From contig NZ_SSBQ01000002.1 of the NCBI RefSeq assembly GCF_004795255.1, positions 1,676,001 to 1,740,000 of the forward strand: DNA of 64,000 bases. The letters are read 5' to 3'. Source of the stretch: Streptomyces sp. RKND-216 (GTDB lineage: Bacteria > Actinomycetota > Actinomycetes > Streptomycetales > Streptomycetaceae). Each line of letters begins with the position of its first letter. Position 1 is the first letter of the stretch. Below the pieces are notes generated by a model that saw only the letters and a list, made by a program, of their open reading frames with translations, did no database searches and had not been told where the DNA came from. The position numbers were made by a program, and so were the translations under genes. Below are positions 43,331 through 53,171 of this stretch, piece by piece.

Positions 43331-44346
43331 TGCTCCTCCTCCTGCTTGAGGATCAGGCGGAAGTAGAAGGACATGGCGACCAGCAGGATGAGGATGGTCA
43401 GCACGGAGGCGGCCGCCGCCACGCCGAAGTTCATCTGCGACATGCCCTCGACGTAGGCGAAGACCGGGAGGGTCTCGGAGGCGCGGTCCGGGCCGCCGCC
43501 GTTCAGGGCGACGATCTGCGCGAACGCCTTGAAGACCCAGATGATCTCCAGGAAGGTCGTGATCAGGAAGAACGGCTTCATGATCGGAAACACCACGGAG
43601 CGGAAGATGCGGGTGTTCGAGGCCCCGTCCATCCGCGCCGCCTCGTACAGCTCGCCGCTGATGGTGGTGAGACCTGCGTAGAGGTTGAGCGCGACGAACG
43701 GGACGGACGCCCAGACGATCATCAGGGTGACGATGGCCAGGGTGGAGAAGCCGGTGTCGAACCAGTTGTGCTGCTCGTAGCCAGCGAAGCCGAGGACCCG
43801 CATCACCCAGTTCATCACGCCGAACTGAGTGTCGAAGAGCCAGCGGAAGACGGTGGCGGAGGCGACGATGGGCATCGCCCAGGCCATGACCAGGGCGAGC
43901 GAGAGCACCAACCGCATCCGGGAGCCGAGCCGGTTCAGCAGCAGCCCGGCCAGGGTGCCGAGGACCATGATCAGCACCACGTTGACGGCCATGAACACGA
44001 ACGTGCGGACCACCACGGTCCAGAACATGTCGTCGGCCAGCAGCTCGGTGTAGTTGCTCAGCCCCGTCCACACCGTCTGGCGCGAGATCATCTCGATGCG
44101 GCCGAGCTGCTGCAGCGAGATCAGGACGTTGCGGACCAGCGGATAGCCGAGGAAGACCAGCAAGGAGAGCACCGCCGGCGCGACCAGCGCGTACGGCAGC
44201 CAGGCATGGGTCCGCGGGCGGCGCGGACGTGGCGGCGCGCCGCCGTCGGCCGACGGGGCGGGCTCGGGCACATCGGGCGGCGACTCCTCGGCGCGGGGCG
44301 CCGCCTGCGGCGTTCCGGGGGTCGCTCCCTGGGTGTGCAGGGTCAT
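43327..44346 (-). CDS. dasB: Chitobiose ABC transporter permease DasB
   Basis: 339 residues. A proline-rich cytoplasmic N-terminus of about 45 residues is followed by six membrane segments and the MalF-type EAA loop (ELYEAARMDGASNTRIFRSVVFPIM). It lies 101 bases after dasA, with the same strand and order as the S. coelicolor das operon. Confidence 0.93.
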   Translation of the reverse strand: MTLHTQGATPGTPQAAPRAEESPPDVPEPAPSADGGAPPRPRRPRTHAWLPYALVAPAVLSLLVFLGYPLVRNVLISLQQLGRIEMISRQTVWTGLSNYTELLADDMFWTVVVRTFVFMAVNVVLIMVLGTLAGLLLNRLGSRMRLVLSLALVMAWAMPIVASATVFRWLFDTQFGVMNWVMRVLGFAGYEQHNWFDTGFSTLAIVTLMIVWASVPFVALNLYAGLTTISGELYEAARMDGASNTRIFRSVVFPIMKPFFLITTFLEIIWVFKAFAQIVALNGGGPDRASETLPVFAYVEGMSQMNFGVAAAASVLTILILLVAMSFYFRLILKQEEEQ

Positions 44347-44447
44347 GTCCTCATTCCTCGGGGTGAGGGGGCATCAGGGCCGTGGAGTGCCCCGGCGGCC
44401 GGGGGAGGCCGGCCGCCAGGGACGGGTGCGCTGCGGACGCGCCGACG

Positions 44448-45725
44448 TCAGCTCCCGTTGATGCGCTCGGTGATGACCTCGTCGGCCTCCTTGCCGGCCT
44501 GCTTCGGGTCGGTCCCCTCCAGCACCTTGGTCATGTACGTCTTGATCGGGTTGGGGTCGGTCTCGACGTTGGCCCAGCCCGGGGTGACCGGGGTGATGCG
44601 GCCGACCTCCGCGGACGCGACCATCGCCTCGGCGAACGAGCCCTCGGCCGGATCGACCTGTGCGGCGGGGCTGTTGGGCAGCAGGCCGCCCTCGGTGGCC
44701 TCGGCGTACTTCGTCATCCACTCCTCGGAAGTGGCCATCTTCAGCCACTCCTGGGCGAGTTCCTTGTTGGGGGACCGCTCGGAGACGGAGAGGTTGGAGC
44801 CGCCGAAGAAGACGTGTCCGGGCTGGTCGGCGGTCTTGCCAGGGATCGGGAAGTAGCCGAAGTCGGCCTCGTCGCCTGCCTCCTCGATGGCGGCGACGGC
44901 GCCGCCGGCCTCCCAGCCGAGCCCGATCCAGGACGCCACGTCATTCTTGGGCACGACGTCGGTGGACTGCTGCGGAGTGGCCTCGTCCGCGTCCTTGGGG
45001 GCGGTGGAGTGCGACTGGAGTTCCTTGTAGAAGTCCATGGCGGTCGCCGCCTCGTCGCTCGCGAGGGCACCCTCCCACGTGTCGCCGCCCTTCTCCACAG
45101 CGAGGTTGCCGCCCTCGTCCCAGAGGAACCCGGCGAAGACGTACCAGCTCTGGCCGGGGAGGTAGAGGGGCTGCTTGTCGGTCTTCTCGCCGATCTTCTC
45201 CAGGCCGGCGAGCCACTCCTCACGCGTCTTCGGCGGCTTGACGCCCGCCTCCTCGTAGACGCTCTTGTCGTAGATGACCGCGCGGTTGGCGGCGTACCAG
45301 GGAGCGGCGTAGAGCTTGCCGTCGAGTTCGGCGGAGCTCAGCATGCCCTCGTTCCACTGGTCGTAGCCCAGTTCGCGCTTCATCGGGGTGAGGTCGGCGA
45401 GGCCGCCGGTGACCGCGTATCCGGCGGTCTGGGTGTTGCCCAGTTCCAGCACGTCCGGCGGCGAGTCCTCGGAGAGTGCAGTGGTGATCCGCTCCTGGAT
45501 GCCGTTCCACTGCTGGATCTTCATCTCGACCTCGACGCCTTTGTGTTCAGCCTCGAACGCCTTGTTCAGCTCCTTGGACCACGGCTCGGGCGCCGATCCG
45601 TCCATGACCCACACTGTCAGGGTCTTCTTGCCGCCGTCCCCCGCGCCGCCGCCCTCGGTGCCGCAGGCGGTGGCGCCGGCCACCAGTGCAGCGGCCCCCA
45701 CCGCCGCTATGAGCTTGCGCCTCAC
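44448..45725 (-). CDS. dasA: Chitobiose-binding lipoprotein DasA
   Basis: 425 residues. The lipoprotein signal MRRKLIAAVGAAALVAGATAC has lipobox GATAC, followed by a family 1 extracellular solute-binding fold (TLTVWVMDGSAPEPWSKELN, later FFGGSNLSVSERS). It captures N,N'-diacetylchitobiose. Two DasR elements lie just upstream (45750-45789), so it should be repressed by DasR and induced by glucosamine-6-phosphate. DasA loss in S. coelicolor blocks development on rich medium. Confidence 0.93.
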   Translation of the reverse strand: MRRKLIAAVGAAALVAGATACGTEGGGAGDGGKKTLTVWVMDGSAPEPWSKELNKAFEAEHKGVEVEMKIQQWNGIQERITTALSEDSPPDVLELGNTQTAGYAVTGGLADLTPMKRELGYDQWNEGMLSSAELDGKLYAAPWYAANRAVIYDKSVYEEAGVKPPKTREEWLAGLEKIGEKTDKQPLYLPGQSWYVFAGFLWDEGGNLAVEKGGDTWEGALASDEAATAMDFYKELQSHSTAPKDADEATPQQSTDVVPKNDVASWIGLGWEAGGAVAAIEEAGDEADFGYFPIPGKTADQPGHVFFGGSNLSVSERSPNKELAQEWLKMATSEEWMTKYAEATEGGLLPNSPAAQVDPAEGSFAEAMVASAEVGRITPVTPGWANVETDPNPIKTYMTKVLEGTDPKQAGKEADEVITERINGS

Positions 45726-45749
45726 GCCGTCCTCCTCGATGGTGTACGC

Positions 45750-45765
45750 AATGGTGTAGACCAGT
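45750..45765. promoter_or_regulatory. DasR element 1 upstream of dasA
   Basis: AATGGTGTAGACCAGT matches 14 of 16 positions of the dre consensus ASTGGTCTAGACCAST. It starts 25 bases upstream of the dasA ATG, so bound DasR would block the promoter or early elongation. Confidence 0.85.
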
Positions 45766-45773
45766 GCCCGCAG

Positions 45774-45789
45774 CTTGGCCTAGACCTAT
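45774..45789. promoter_or_regulatory. DasR element 2 upstream of dasA
   Basis: CTTGGCCTAGACCTAT keeps the core TGGNCTAGACC and matches 11 of 16 dre positions. Its centre is 24 bp from element 1, a spacing that lets two dimers sit close together. Confidence 0.7.
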
Positions 45790-45801
45790 AGGGGTGTCAA
45801 C

Positions 45802-45837
45802 GGTCCGCGGACCCGCCGACCGTTCCGTTACCGGAAC
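45802..45837. promoter_or_regulatory. Two further palindromes in the dasA-dasR intergenic region
   Basis: GGTCCGCGGACC (45802-45813) is a perfect 12-bp palindrome. GTTCCG-TTAC-CGGAAC (45822-45837) is an inverted repeat with 6-bp arms. Neither resembles dre. They sit about 75-110 bases before dasR and may bind another regulator. Confidence 0.4.
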
Positions 45838-45887
45838 GACACCTGGCCTGGTGCGTCCCACCGGGCCGGGCACGTGCCACGATGTGA

Positions 45888-46679
<792 letters not shown>

Positions 46680-46869
46680 CCTTCACCGCGCCCCCGCCCC
46701 GGACGAACAGCCGTCACCGCGCGCCTCCGACCAGCCACGACGCGTGCCGGACGACCTGCGACTTGTCCGGTCCGTTATGCGGAAGGGGGGTGACGGGGGC
46801 CGCTCCCGCTGGCTAGATTCCTGCGCACCGATCAGGAGATCACTCAGTACTTGGACGGGAGCACCACCC

Positions 46870-47148
46870 ATGCCACCACCCACGAGCACGGGGACGATCC
46901 CCACCGTCACCCCCGCGCGCGCGCTGGCCGCCGTCTGTCTGTTCATTCCGTTCGTCGCGATACTCTGGGTCGGCAGCTACGACTCGGTGGAGCCCACCTT
47001 CATCGGCATCCCGTTCTTCTACTGGTACCAGATGCTGTGGGTGCCCCTGGCCACCCTGCTCACGGTGATCGCCTACGTGCTGGTGCGGCGGGACAACGCC
47101 GCCCGCCGCAACGCCCGTGCGGCCGCCGAGGGGGGTGAGCGCGCATGA
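46870..47148 (+). CDS. DUF3311 small membrane subunit of an SSS permease
   Basis: 92 residues from ATG 46870 with GGACGGGAG upstream. It has two transmembrane segments (ALAAVCLFIPFVAILWVGSY and MLWVPLATLLTVIAYVLV). DUF3311 proteins accompany sodium/solute symporters; here the stop overlaps the symporter start (ATGA), so the two are translated together and probably form one permease. Confidence 0.88.
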   Translation: MPPPTSTGTIPTVTPARALAAVCLFIPFVAILWVGSYDSVEPTFIGIPFFYWYQMLWVPLATLLTVIAYVLVRRDNAARRNARAAAEGGERA

Positions 47149-48746
47149 ACGAGGACATCAACGTCGTGGCGCTCGTGGTCTTCGTCTTCTTCTTCGCACT
47201 GGTGACGGTGATGGGCTTCCTCGCCGCCCGCTGGCGGAAGGCGGCCGATGCCGACAATCTGGACGAATGGGGTCTGGGCGGCCGGAGCTTCGGCACCTGG
47301 ATCACCTGGTTCCTGCTCGGCGGCGACCTCTACACCGCGTACACCTTCGTGGCCGTCCCCGCGCTGATCTACTCGGCCGGCGCGGTGGGCTTCTTCGCGG
47401 TGCCGTACACGATCCTCGTCTATCCGCTGATCTTCCTCTTCCTGCCGCGTCTGTGGTCGGTGTCCCACCGGCACGGCTACGTGACGACCTCGGACTTCGT
47501 GAAGGGCCGCTTCGGCTCGCGCGGCCTGTCCCTGGCCGTGGCGCTGACCGGCATCCTCGCCACCATGCCCTACATCGCGCTGCAGCTCGTCGGCATCCAG
47601 GCTGTGCTGGACGTGATGGGCGTCGGCGGCGGCGCGTCGACGCACTGGTTCATCAAGGACCTGCCGCTGCTCATCGCCTTCGGCGTGCTCGCGGCCTACA
47701 CCTACTCCTCGGGACTGAGGGCCCCGGCCCTGATCGCGTTCGTCAAGGACTCGCTGATCTACATCGTGATCGCCGTCGCGATCATCTACATCCCGATCAA
47801 GCTCGGCGGCTTCGACGACATCTTCTCCAGCGCGGGCGAGAAGCTCTCCGAGACCGGCGGAGCACTGGTCACCGGGCCCGAGGGCCACTGGGCGTACGCG
47901 ACGCTGGCACTCGGCTCCGCGCTGGCGCTGTTCATGTACCCGCACGCGATCACCGCGACGCTGTCCAGCCGCAGCCGCGAGGTGATCCGCCGCAACACCA
48001 CCATCTTGCCGATGTACTCGCTGATGCTGGGCCTGCTGGCGCTGCTCGGCTTCATGGGCATCGCGGCCGGCATCTCGCTGGACAACCCGCAACTGGTGGT
48101 GCCGCAGCTGTTCGAGAACATGTTCCCGGCCTGGTTCGCGGGCGTCGCGTTCGCCGCCATCGGCATCGGCGCCCTGGTCCCGGCGGCCATCATGTCGATC
48201 GCCGCGGCGAACCTGTTCACCCGGAACGTCTACCGCGACTTCCTCAAGCCGAACGCCACCCCGGAGCAGGAGACCAAGGTCTCCAAGGTCACCTCGCTGC
48301 TGGTGAAGGTCGGCGCCCTGGTCTTCGTCCTCACCCTGGACAAAACGGCGGCGCTCAACTTCCAGCTACTGGGGGGCATCTGGATCGCGCAGACCTTCCC
48401 GTCCCTGGTCGGCGGCCTGTTCACGCGCTGGTTCCACCGGTGGGCGCTGCTCGCCGGCTGGGCGGTCGGCATGGTGTACGGCACCATCGCGGCGTACAAC
48501 GTGTCCAGCCCGAAGCAGGAACACTTCGGCGGCAGCACGGCGGAGATCCCGATGATCGGTGAGATCGGTTACATCGGCCTCACCGCCTTCGTGCTGAACG
48601 CCGTCGTCACGGTCGTCCTGACGGTGATTCTCCGGTCCGCCAAGGTCCCGGACGGGCGGGACGAGACCAAGCCGTCCGACTACCGCGCGGACGCCGGCGA
48701 CCCGGGCGTGAAGGAGGAGTTGCCGGCCCCCACCGCCGCTCCCTGA
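47145..48746 (+). CDS. mctP: Sodium/solute symporter family permease, MctP-like (monocarboxylate)
   Basis: 533 residues with 13 hydrophobic segments of the SSS family; motifs include DEWGLGGRSFGTWITWFLLGGDLYTAYTFVAVP. The group is close to MctP, which imports monocarboxylates and alanine in rhizobia. Transport of short carboxylates is inferred from family; the preceding DUF3311 gene supports this subtype. A terminator hairpin follows the stop. Confidence 0.88.
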   Translation: MNEDINVVALVVFVFFFALVTVMGFLAARWRKAADADNLDEWGLGGRSFGTWITWFLLGGDLYTAYTFVAVPALIYSAGAVGFFAVPYTILVYPLIFLFLPRLWSVSHRHGYVTTSDFVKGRFGSRGLSLAVALTGILATMPYIALQLVGIQAVLDVMGVGGGASTHWFIKDLPLLIAFGVLAAYTYSSGLRAPALIAFVKDSLIYIVIAVAIIYIPIKLGGFDDIFSSAGEKLSETGGALVTGPEGHWAYATLALGSALALFMYPHAITATLSSRSREVIRRNTTILPMYSLMLGLLALLGFMGIAAGISLDNPQLVVPQLFENMFPAWFAGVAFAAIGIGALVPAAIMSIAAANLFTRNVYRDFLKPNATPEQETKVSKVTSLLVKVGALVFVLTLDKTAALNFQLLGGIWIAQTFPSLVGGLFTRWFHRWALLAGWAVGMVYGTIAAYNVSSPKQEHFGGSTAEIPMIGEIGYIGLTAFVLNAVVTVVLTVILRSAKVPDGRDETKPSDYRADAGDPGVKEELPAPTAAP

Positions 48747-48765
48747 TCCGCGGAACCCACCCCGA

Positions 48766-48800
48766 GCACCCCGCCGACGGCACGACCGCCGGCGGGGTGC
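48766..48800 (+). terminator. Terminator after mctP
   Basis: GCACCCCGCCG (48766-48776) pairs perfectly with CGGCGGGGTGC (48790-48800). The right arm is duplicated 21 bases further on as part of a tandem repeat. Confidence 0.75.
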
Positions 48801-48829
48801 TGCATGCTGCCGGCGGGGTGCTGCATGCT
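48788..48829 (+). repeat. 21-bp tandem duplication
   Basis: GCCGGCGGGGTGCTGCATGCT occurs twice in tandem just before the GNAT gene start. Each copy carries a right arm able to pair with the mctP terminator left arm. Confidence 0.8.
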
Positions 48830-48835
48830 GGGGGC

Positions 48836-49351
48836 ATGGACGTGACGATCAGGGCGGCACGCGAGGCGGAGTACGGCGAGGTCGGAGACCTGACGGCCGA
48901 CGCGTACCTGGAGGACGGGCTGCTCACCCACGGCGCGCGGGACCCGTACCTGGAGGTGCTGCGGAACGTACCGCACCGCGCCGGGCACGCGCAGGTCCTG
49001 GTCGCCGTGGACGCGGGCACCGGAGACCTGCTGGGCACCGTGACCTTCGTCGGGGACGGCGGGGAGTACGCGAACATCGCCCGGCCCGGCGAGGCCGAGT
49101 TCCGCATGCTGGCCGTGCACCGGAAGGGGCGGGGACGCGGCGTCGGCGAGGCGCTGGTGCGCGACTGCCTGGCGCGTGCGCGGGCACTCGGCCGGGAACG
49201 CGTGGTGCTCTCCACCGAGTCGAGGATGACGACCGCTCACCGCCTGTACGGGCGGCTGCGGTTCGTGCGCACCCCGGCCCGCGACTGGGAGCCGATCCCC
49301 GGTCTGCCCCTGTGGACCTTCGCGTTGGAGCTCGCCGACGACGAGGGCTGA
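48836..49351 (+). CDS. GNAT family N-acetyltransferase
   Basis: 171 residues from ATG 48836 (MDVTIRAAREAEY). The acetyl-CoA loop is HRKGRGRGVGEALVRDC (near residue 100), followed by ERVVLSTESRMTTAHRLYGRLRFVRTP. A GNAT fold is certain; the substrate is not known. The start is just 7 bases after the tandem repeat and has a weak ribosome site. Confidence 0.85.
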   Translation: MDVTIRAAREAEYGEVGDLTADAYLEDGLLTHGARDPYLEVLRNVPHRAGHAQVLVAVDAGTGDLLGTVTFVGDGGEYANIARPGEAEFRMLAVHRKGRGRGVGEALVRDCLARARALGRERVVLSTESRMTTAHRLYGRLRFVRTPARDWEPIPGLPLWTFALELADDEG

Positions 49352-49374
49352 CGGGCACCGCAACCCTACCAGCG

Positions 49375-49421
49375 ACACAAGATGTTGGGGTGCTCGCGCG
49401 GAGCACCCCAACATGTATGCT
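49375..49421. promoter_or_regulatory. Two NrdR-like boxes over a perfect inverted repeat
   Basis: ACACAAGATGTTGGGG (49375-49390) matches 12 of 16 positions of the NrdR box (ACACWATATATWGTGT). A weaker copy, CCCCAACATGTATGCT (49406-49421), starts 31 bp later, three helical turns, which is the spacing known for NrdR pairs. A perfect 14-bp inverted repeat (49382-49395 with 49401-49414, loop GCGCG) covers both. Confidence 0.6.
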
Positions 49422-49600
49422 CGTCCTCGCTGTCGCCGCAGGGGAACCCGGTGCGAATCCGGGACTGTCCCGCAACGGTGTGCGGCGTGCCGTGCCCTGC
49501 CTCCACGCATCGACGGGTCCCGGAACGCCGCGAGTCCGAGCACCTGCCGACGGCGTCGTACACGTCCGGGCCCCGTGGGATGGGCCGGCGGACGCGAGGT
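49422..49600 (+). ncRNA. Cobalamin (B12) riboswitch of the nrdAB operon
   Basis: The conserved core is CCCGGTGCGAATCCGGGACT followed by GTCCCGCAAC (49448-49475), and the B12 box is AGTCCGAGCACCTGCC (49533-49548). This matches the class known to turn off the Streptomyces nrdABS operon when coenzyme B12 is present, so that the B12-dependent class II reductase (nrdJ, not in the window) is used instead. Boundaries are approximate; the expression platform lies between the B12 box and the nrdA start. Confidence 0.9.
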
Positions 49601-49682
49601 GATGCCGGCCCGCAACGGGTCGCCGCCTGCGCCGCGCCACGCCTCCCCACCGGCCCCCGCCGAGCGAGGAGAGCACGTCACC

Positions 49683-52082
49683 GTGACCATCGCACCAGAG
49701 GCCGCAGCCGTCCCGGCGCCGTTCCCGGCGCCTTCCGGGCCGGACGCCGACAGCACGCTGCTGGAGCGGCTGTTGACGGAGCTGACCGCCGACCTGCCCG
49801 CGACCGACGCCGCCCGGATCGGCGCGGCGGTACGGCGCGGACGGCACCCCGGATCGACCCATGCGGACCTGCGGTCGCTGGCCGTCGAAGCGGCGGCCGG
49901 ACTCATCGGCGACGAACCGGAGTACGGGCGCCTGGCGGCCCGGCTGCTGACCCGCGCCGTGCGCGAGGAGGCCGCCGGTCAGGGCGCGACCTCGTTCTCC
50001 GCCTCGGTCGCCGTCGGCCACCGCGAAGGTCTGATCGCGGACTCCACCGCCGCGTTCGTCACCGCGCACGCCGCACGCCTGGACGCCCTGGTCGACGCCG
50101 CCGTGGCGGACGGCGCCGACGACCGGTTCGGCTACTTCGGGCTGCGCACAGTCCACTCCCGCTACCTCCTGCGCCACCCCACGACCCGCCGGGTCGTGGA
50201 GACCCCGCAGCACTTCCTCCTGCGCGTCGCCTGCGGACTGGCGGCGGACGACAGCGCGCATGCCGTCGACGAGGTCGCCGAGCTGTACCGGCTGACCAGC
50301 TCGCTGTCCTACCTGCCGTCCTCCCCGACGCTCTTCAACTCCGGCACCAGGCACCCGCAGATGTCGTCGTGCTACCTGCTGGACTCGCCGCTGGACGAAC
50401 TGGACTCGATCTACGAGCGCTACCACCAGGTCGCCCGGCTCTCCAAGCACGCCGGGGGCATCGGCCTGTCCTGGTCCCGCGTCCGCGCCCGCGGCTCGCT
50501 CATCCGCGGCACGAACGGTCATTCCAACGGCATCGTGCCGTTCCTGCGCACGCTGGACGCCTCGGTCGCCGCGGTGAACCAGGGCGGCCGGCGCAAGGGC
50601 GCCGCCTGCGTCTACCTGGAGACCTGGCACGCCGACCTGGAGGAGTTCCTGGAGCTGCGGGACAACACCGGCGAGGAGGCCCGCCGCACCCACAACCTCA
50701 ACATCGCGCACTGGATCCCGGACGAGTTCATGCGCCGTGTCGAGGCCGACGCCGACTGGTCGCTGTTCTCCCCCTCCGATGTGCCCGAGCTGGTGGACCT
50801 GTGGGGCGACGACTTCGACGCCGCCTACCGTCGCGCCGAGGCGGACGGGAAGGCCGTGAAGTCCGTTCCGGCCCGGCAGCTGTACGCGCGGATGATGCGC
50901 ACCCTCGCACAGACCGGCAACGGCTGGATGACCTTCAAGGACGCCGCCAACCGCACGGCCAACCAAACCGCAGAGCCCGGCCGTGTCGTCCACTCCTCCA
51001 ACCTGTGCACCGAGATTCTGGAGGTGACCGACGACGACGAGACCGCCGTGTGCAACCTCGGTTCGGTCAACGTCGCCGCCCACCTCGGCGACGACGGCGG
51101 GATGGACTGGGAGCGCCTGGACGCCACCGTGCGCACCGCCGTGACCTTCCTGGACCGTGTGGTCGACGTCAACTACTACCCCACCGAGCAGGCCGGCGGC
51201 TCCAACGCACGCTGGCGCCCGGTCGGTCTGGGCCTGATGGGCCTTCAGGACGTCTTCTTCCGGCTAAGGCTGCCCTTCGACTCCCCCGCGGCGCAGCAGC
51301 TGTCCACCCGAATCTCGGAACGCATCATGCTCGCCGCCTACGAGGCATCGGCCGACCTCGCCGAGCGGCACGGCCCGCTCCCGGCCTGGGAATCGACGCG
51401 CACCGCGCGCGGCGTGCTCCACCCGGACCACTACCCGGAGGCCGAACAGACCTGGCCGGAGCGCTGGTCGGCGCTGCGGACCCGGATCGCCGCCACCGGC
51501 ATGCGGAACTCGCTGCTGCTGGCCATCGCCCCGACGGCGACCATCGCCTCCATCGCCGGCGCTTACGAATGCATTGAGCCGCAGGTGTCCAACCTGTTCA
51601 AGCGCGAGACGCTGAGCGGGGAGTTCCTCCAGGTCAACGGCTACCTGGTGGACGAGCTGAAGCGACTGGGCCGCTGGGACGACGCCACCCGGGAGGCGCT
51701 GCGCGAGGCCAACGGCAGCGTGCAGGACCTGCCGGGGCTGCCCGCGCACGTGCGGGAGCTGTACCGGACGGCGTGGGAGATCCCGCAGCGCGCGCTGATC
51801 GACATGGCGGCTGCCCGCACCCCGTACCTGGACCAGAGCCAGTCGCTGAACCTGTTCATGGCGTCCCCGACCATCGGCAAGCTCAGCTCGATGTACGCCT
51901 ACGCCTGGAAGCGCGGCATCAAAACGACGTACTACCTGCGGTCGCGGCCGGCCACCCGGATCGCGCGGGCGGCCGGGTCGGCCACGGCTCAGGCCGCCGT
52001 ACCCGCCCAGCAGAGCGCCGCGCCGGACGAGGCCGCCGCCTGCTCCCTGGAGAACCCCGAGTCCTGCGAGGCATGCCAGTGA
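49683..52082 (+). CDS. nrdA: Ribonucleotide reductase class Ia, alpha subunit NrdA
   Basis: 799 residues from GTG 49683. Active-site features: Cys in MSSCYLLDS, radical-site NLCTEILEV, SGTRHPQM loop, and the tyrosines of the radical path in TTYYLRS. The C-terminal tail CSLENPESCEACQ carries the redox cysteines that reduce the active site. It reduces ribonucleotides to deoxyribonucleotides with NrdB. The gene overlaps nrdB by about 10 bases and is controlled by the upstream NrdR boxes and riboswitch. Confidence 0.95.
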   Translation: MTIAPEAAAVPAPFPAPSGPDADSTLLERLLTELTADLPATDAARIGAAVRRGRHPGSTHADLRSLAVEAAAGLIGDEPEYGRLAARLLTRAVREEAAGQGATSFSASVAVGHREGLIADSTAAFVTAHAARLDALVDAAVADGADDRFGYFGLRTVHSRYLLRHPTTRRVVETPQHFLLRVACGLAADDSAHAVDEVAELYRLTSSLSYLPSSPTLFNSGTRHPQMSSCYLLDSPLDELDSIYERYHQVARLSKHAGGIGLSWSRVRARGSLIRGTNGHSNGIVPFLRTLDASVAAVNQGGRRKGAACVYLETWHADLEEFLELRDNTGEEARRTHNLNIAHWIPDEFMRRVEADADWSLFSPSDVPELVDLWGDDFDAAYRRAEADGKAVKSVPARQLYARMMRTLAQTGNGWMTFKDAANRTANQTAEPGRVVHSSNLCTEILEVTDDDETAVCNLGSVNVAAHLGDDGGMDWERLDATVRTAVTFLDRVVDVNYYPTEQAGGSNARWRPVGLGLMGLQDVFFRLRLPFDSPAAQQLSTRISERIMLAAYEASADLAERHGPLPAWESTRTARGVLHPDHYPEAEQTWPERWSALRTRIAATGMRNSLLLAIAPTATIASIAGAYECIEPQVSNLFKRETLSGEFLQVNGYLVDELKRLGRWDDATREALREANGSVQDLPGLPAHVRELYRTAWEIPQRALIDMAAARTPYLDQSQSLNLFMASPTIGKLSSMYAYAWKRGIKTTYYLRSRPATRIARAAGSATAQAAVPAQQSAAPDEAAACSLENPESCEACQ

Positions 52083-53098
52083 CCACCGCCCAGCCGCACA
52101 AGAACCTGCTCGACCCGGGTTTCGAACTGACCCTGCGTCCGATGCGGTACCCGGAGTTCTACGAGCGCTACCGGGACGCGATCAAGAACACGTGGACCGT
52201 TGAGGAGGTCGACCTCCACTCCGACGTCGCCGACCTCGCCAAGCTCTCCCCCGGCGAACAGCACATGATCGGCCGCCTGGTGGCGTTCTTCGCCACCGGC
52301 GACTCCATCGTGGCGAACAACCTGGTGCTGACCCTGTACAAGCACATCAACTCGCCCGAGGCCCGGCTGTACCTGTCGCGGCAGCTGTTCGAGGAGGCCG
52401 TGCACGTCCAGTTCTACCTGACGCTGCTGGACACCTACCTGCCCGATCCGGACGAACGCGCCCAGGCGTTCGCGGCCGTGGAGAACATCCCGTCCATCCG
52501 GGAGAAGGCACAGTTCTGCTTCCGCTGGATGGACTCCGTGGAGAAGGTGGAACGGCTGGAGACGCGCGAGGACCGGCGCCGCTTCCTGCTCAACCTGATC
52601 TGCTTCGCGGCCTGTATCGAGGGCCTCTTCTTCTACGGCGCCTTCGCCTACGTGTACTGGTTCCGCTCGCGCGGCCTCCTGCACGGCCTGGCGACCGGCA
52701 CCAACTGGGTGTTCCGCGACGAGTCGATGCACATGTCGTTCGCCTTCGACGTGGTCGACACCGTCCGCCAGGAGGAGCCCGACCTCTTCGACGACGCGCT
52801 GGAGAAGCAGGTCACCGCGATGCTGGAGGAGGCGGTGGAGGCCGAGCTGCAGTTCGCCCGCGACCTGTGCGGCGAAGGGCTGCCGGGTATGAACACCGAC
52901 TCGATGCGGGAGTACCTGGAGGCCGTCGCGGACCAGCGGCTCGTCCGGCTCGGATTCCCCGTCCGCTACGGCTCGGCGAACCCGTTCTCCTTCATGGAGC
53001 TGCAGAACGTGCAGGAGCTGACGAACTTCTTCGAGCGGCGCGCCTCGGCGTACCAGGTCGCCGTCGAGGGCTCGGTGTCCTTCGACGACGACTTCTGA
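52073..53098 (+). CDS. nrdB: Ribonucleotide reductase class Ia, beta subunit NrdB
   Basis: 341 residues from ATG 52073 (GTG 52079 is equally possible). Di-iron ligands are seen in LFEEAVHVQFY and DESMHMSFAF, and the radical Tyr lies near the YLTLLDTY stretch. The C-terminus SVSFDDDF is the tail that docks on NrdA. In S. coelicolor nrdAB is followed by nrdS; here the next gene is the convergent def. Confidence 0.95.
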   Translation: MPVTTAQPHKNLLDPGFELTLRPMRYPEFYERYRDAIKNTWTVEEVDLHSDVADLAKLSPGEQHMIGRLVAFFATGDSIVANNLVLTLYKHINSPEARLYLSRQLFEEAVHVQFYLTLLDTYLPDPDERAQAFAAVENIPSIREKAQFCFRWMDSVEKVERLETREDRRRFLLNLICFAACIEGLFFYGAFAYVYWFRSRGLLHGLATGTNWVFRDESMHMSFAFDVVDTVRQEEPDLFDDALEKQVTAMLEEAVEAELQFARDLCGEGLPGMNTDSMREYLEAVADQRLVRLGFPVRYGSANPFSFMELQNVQELTNFFERRASAYQVAVEGSVSFDDDF

Positions 53099-53108
53099 AC
53101 ACGTCAGG

Positions 53109-53164
53109 CGTCACGCGCGGACGGGCCGACCGGGTCTCCCCGGCCGGCCCGTCCGCGCGTGACG
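53109..53164. terminator. Bidirectional terminator between nrdB and def
   Basis: A 26-bp inverted repeat with one mismatch (left arm starts CGTCACGCGCGGACGGGCCG at 53109) and a 3-4 base loop lies 11 bases after the nrdB stop. It serves both convergent genes. Confidence 0.88.
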
Positions 53165-53171
53165 TGAACGG

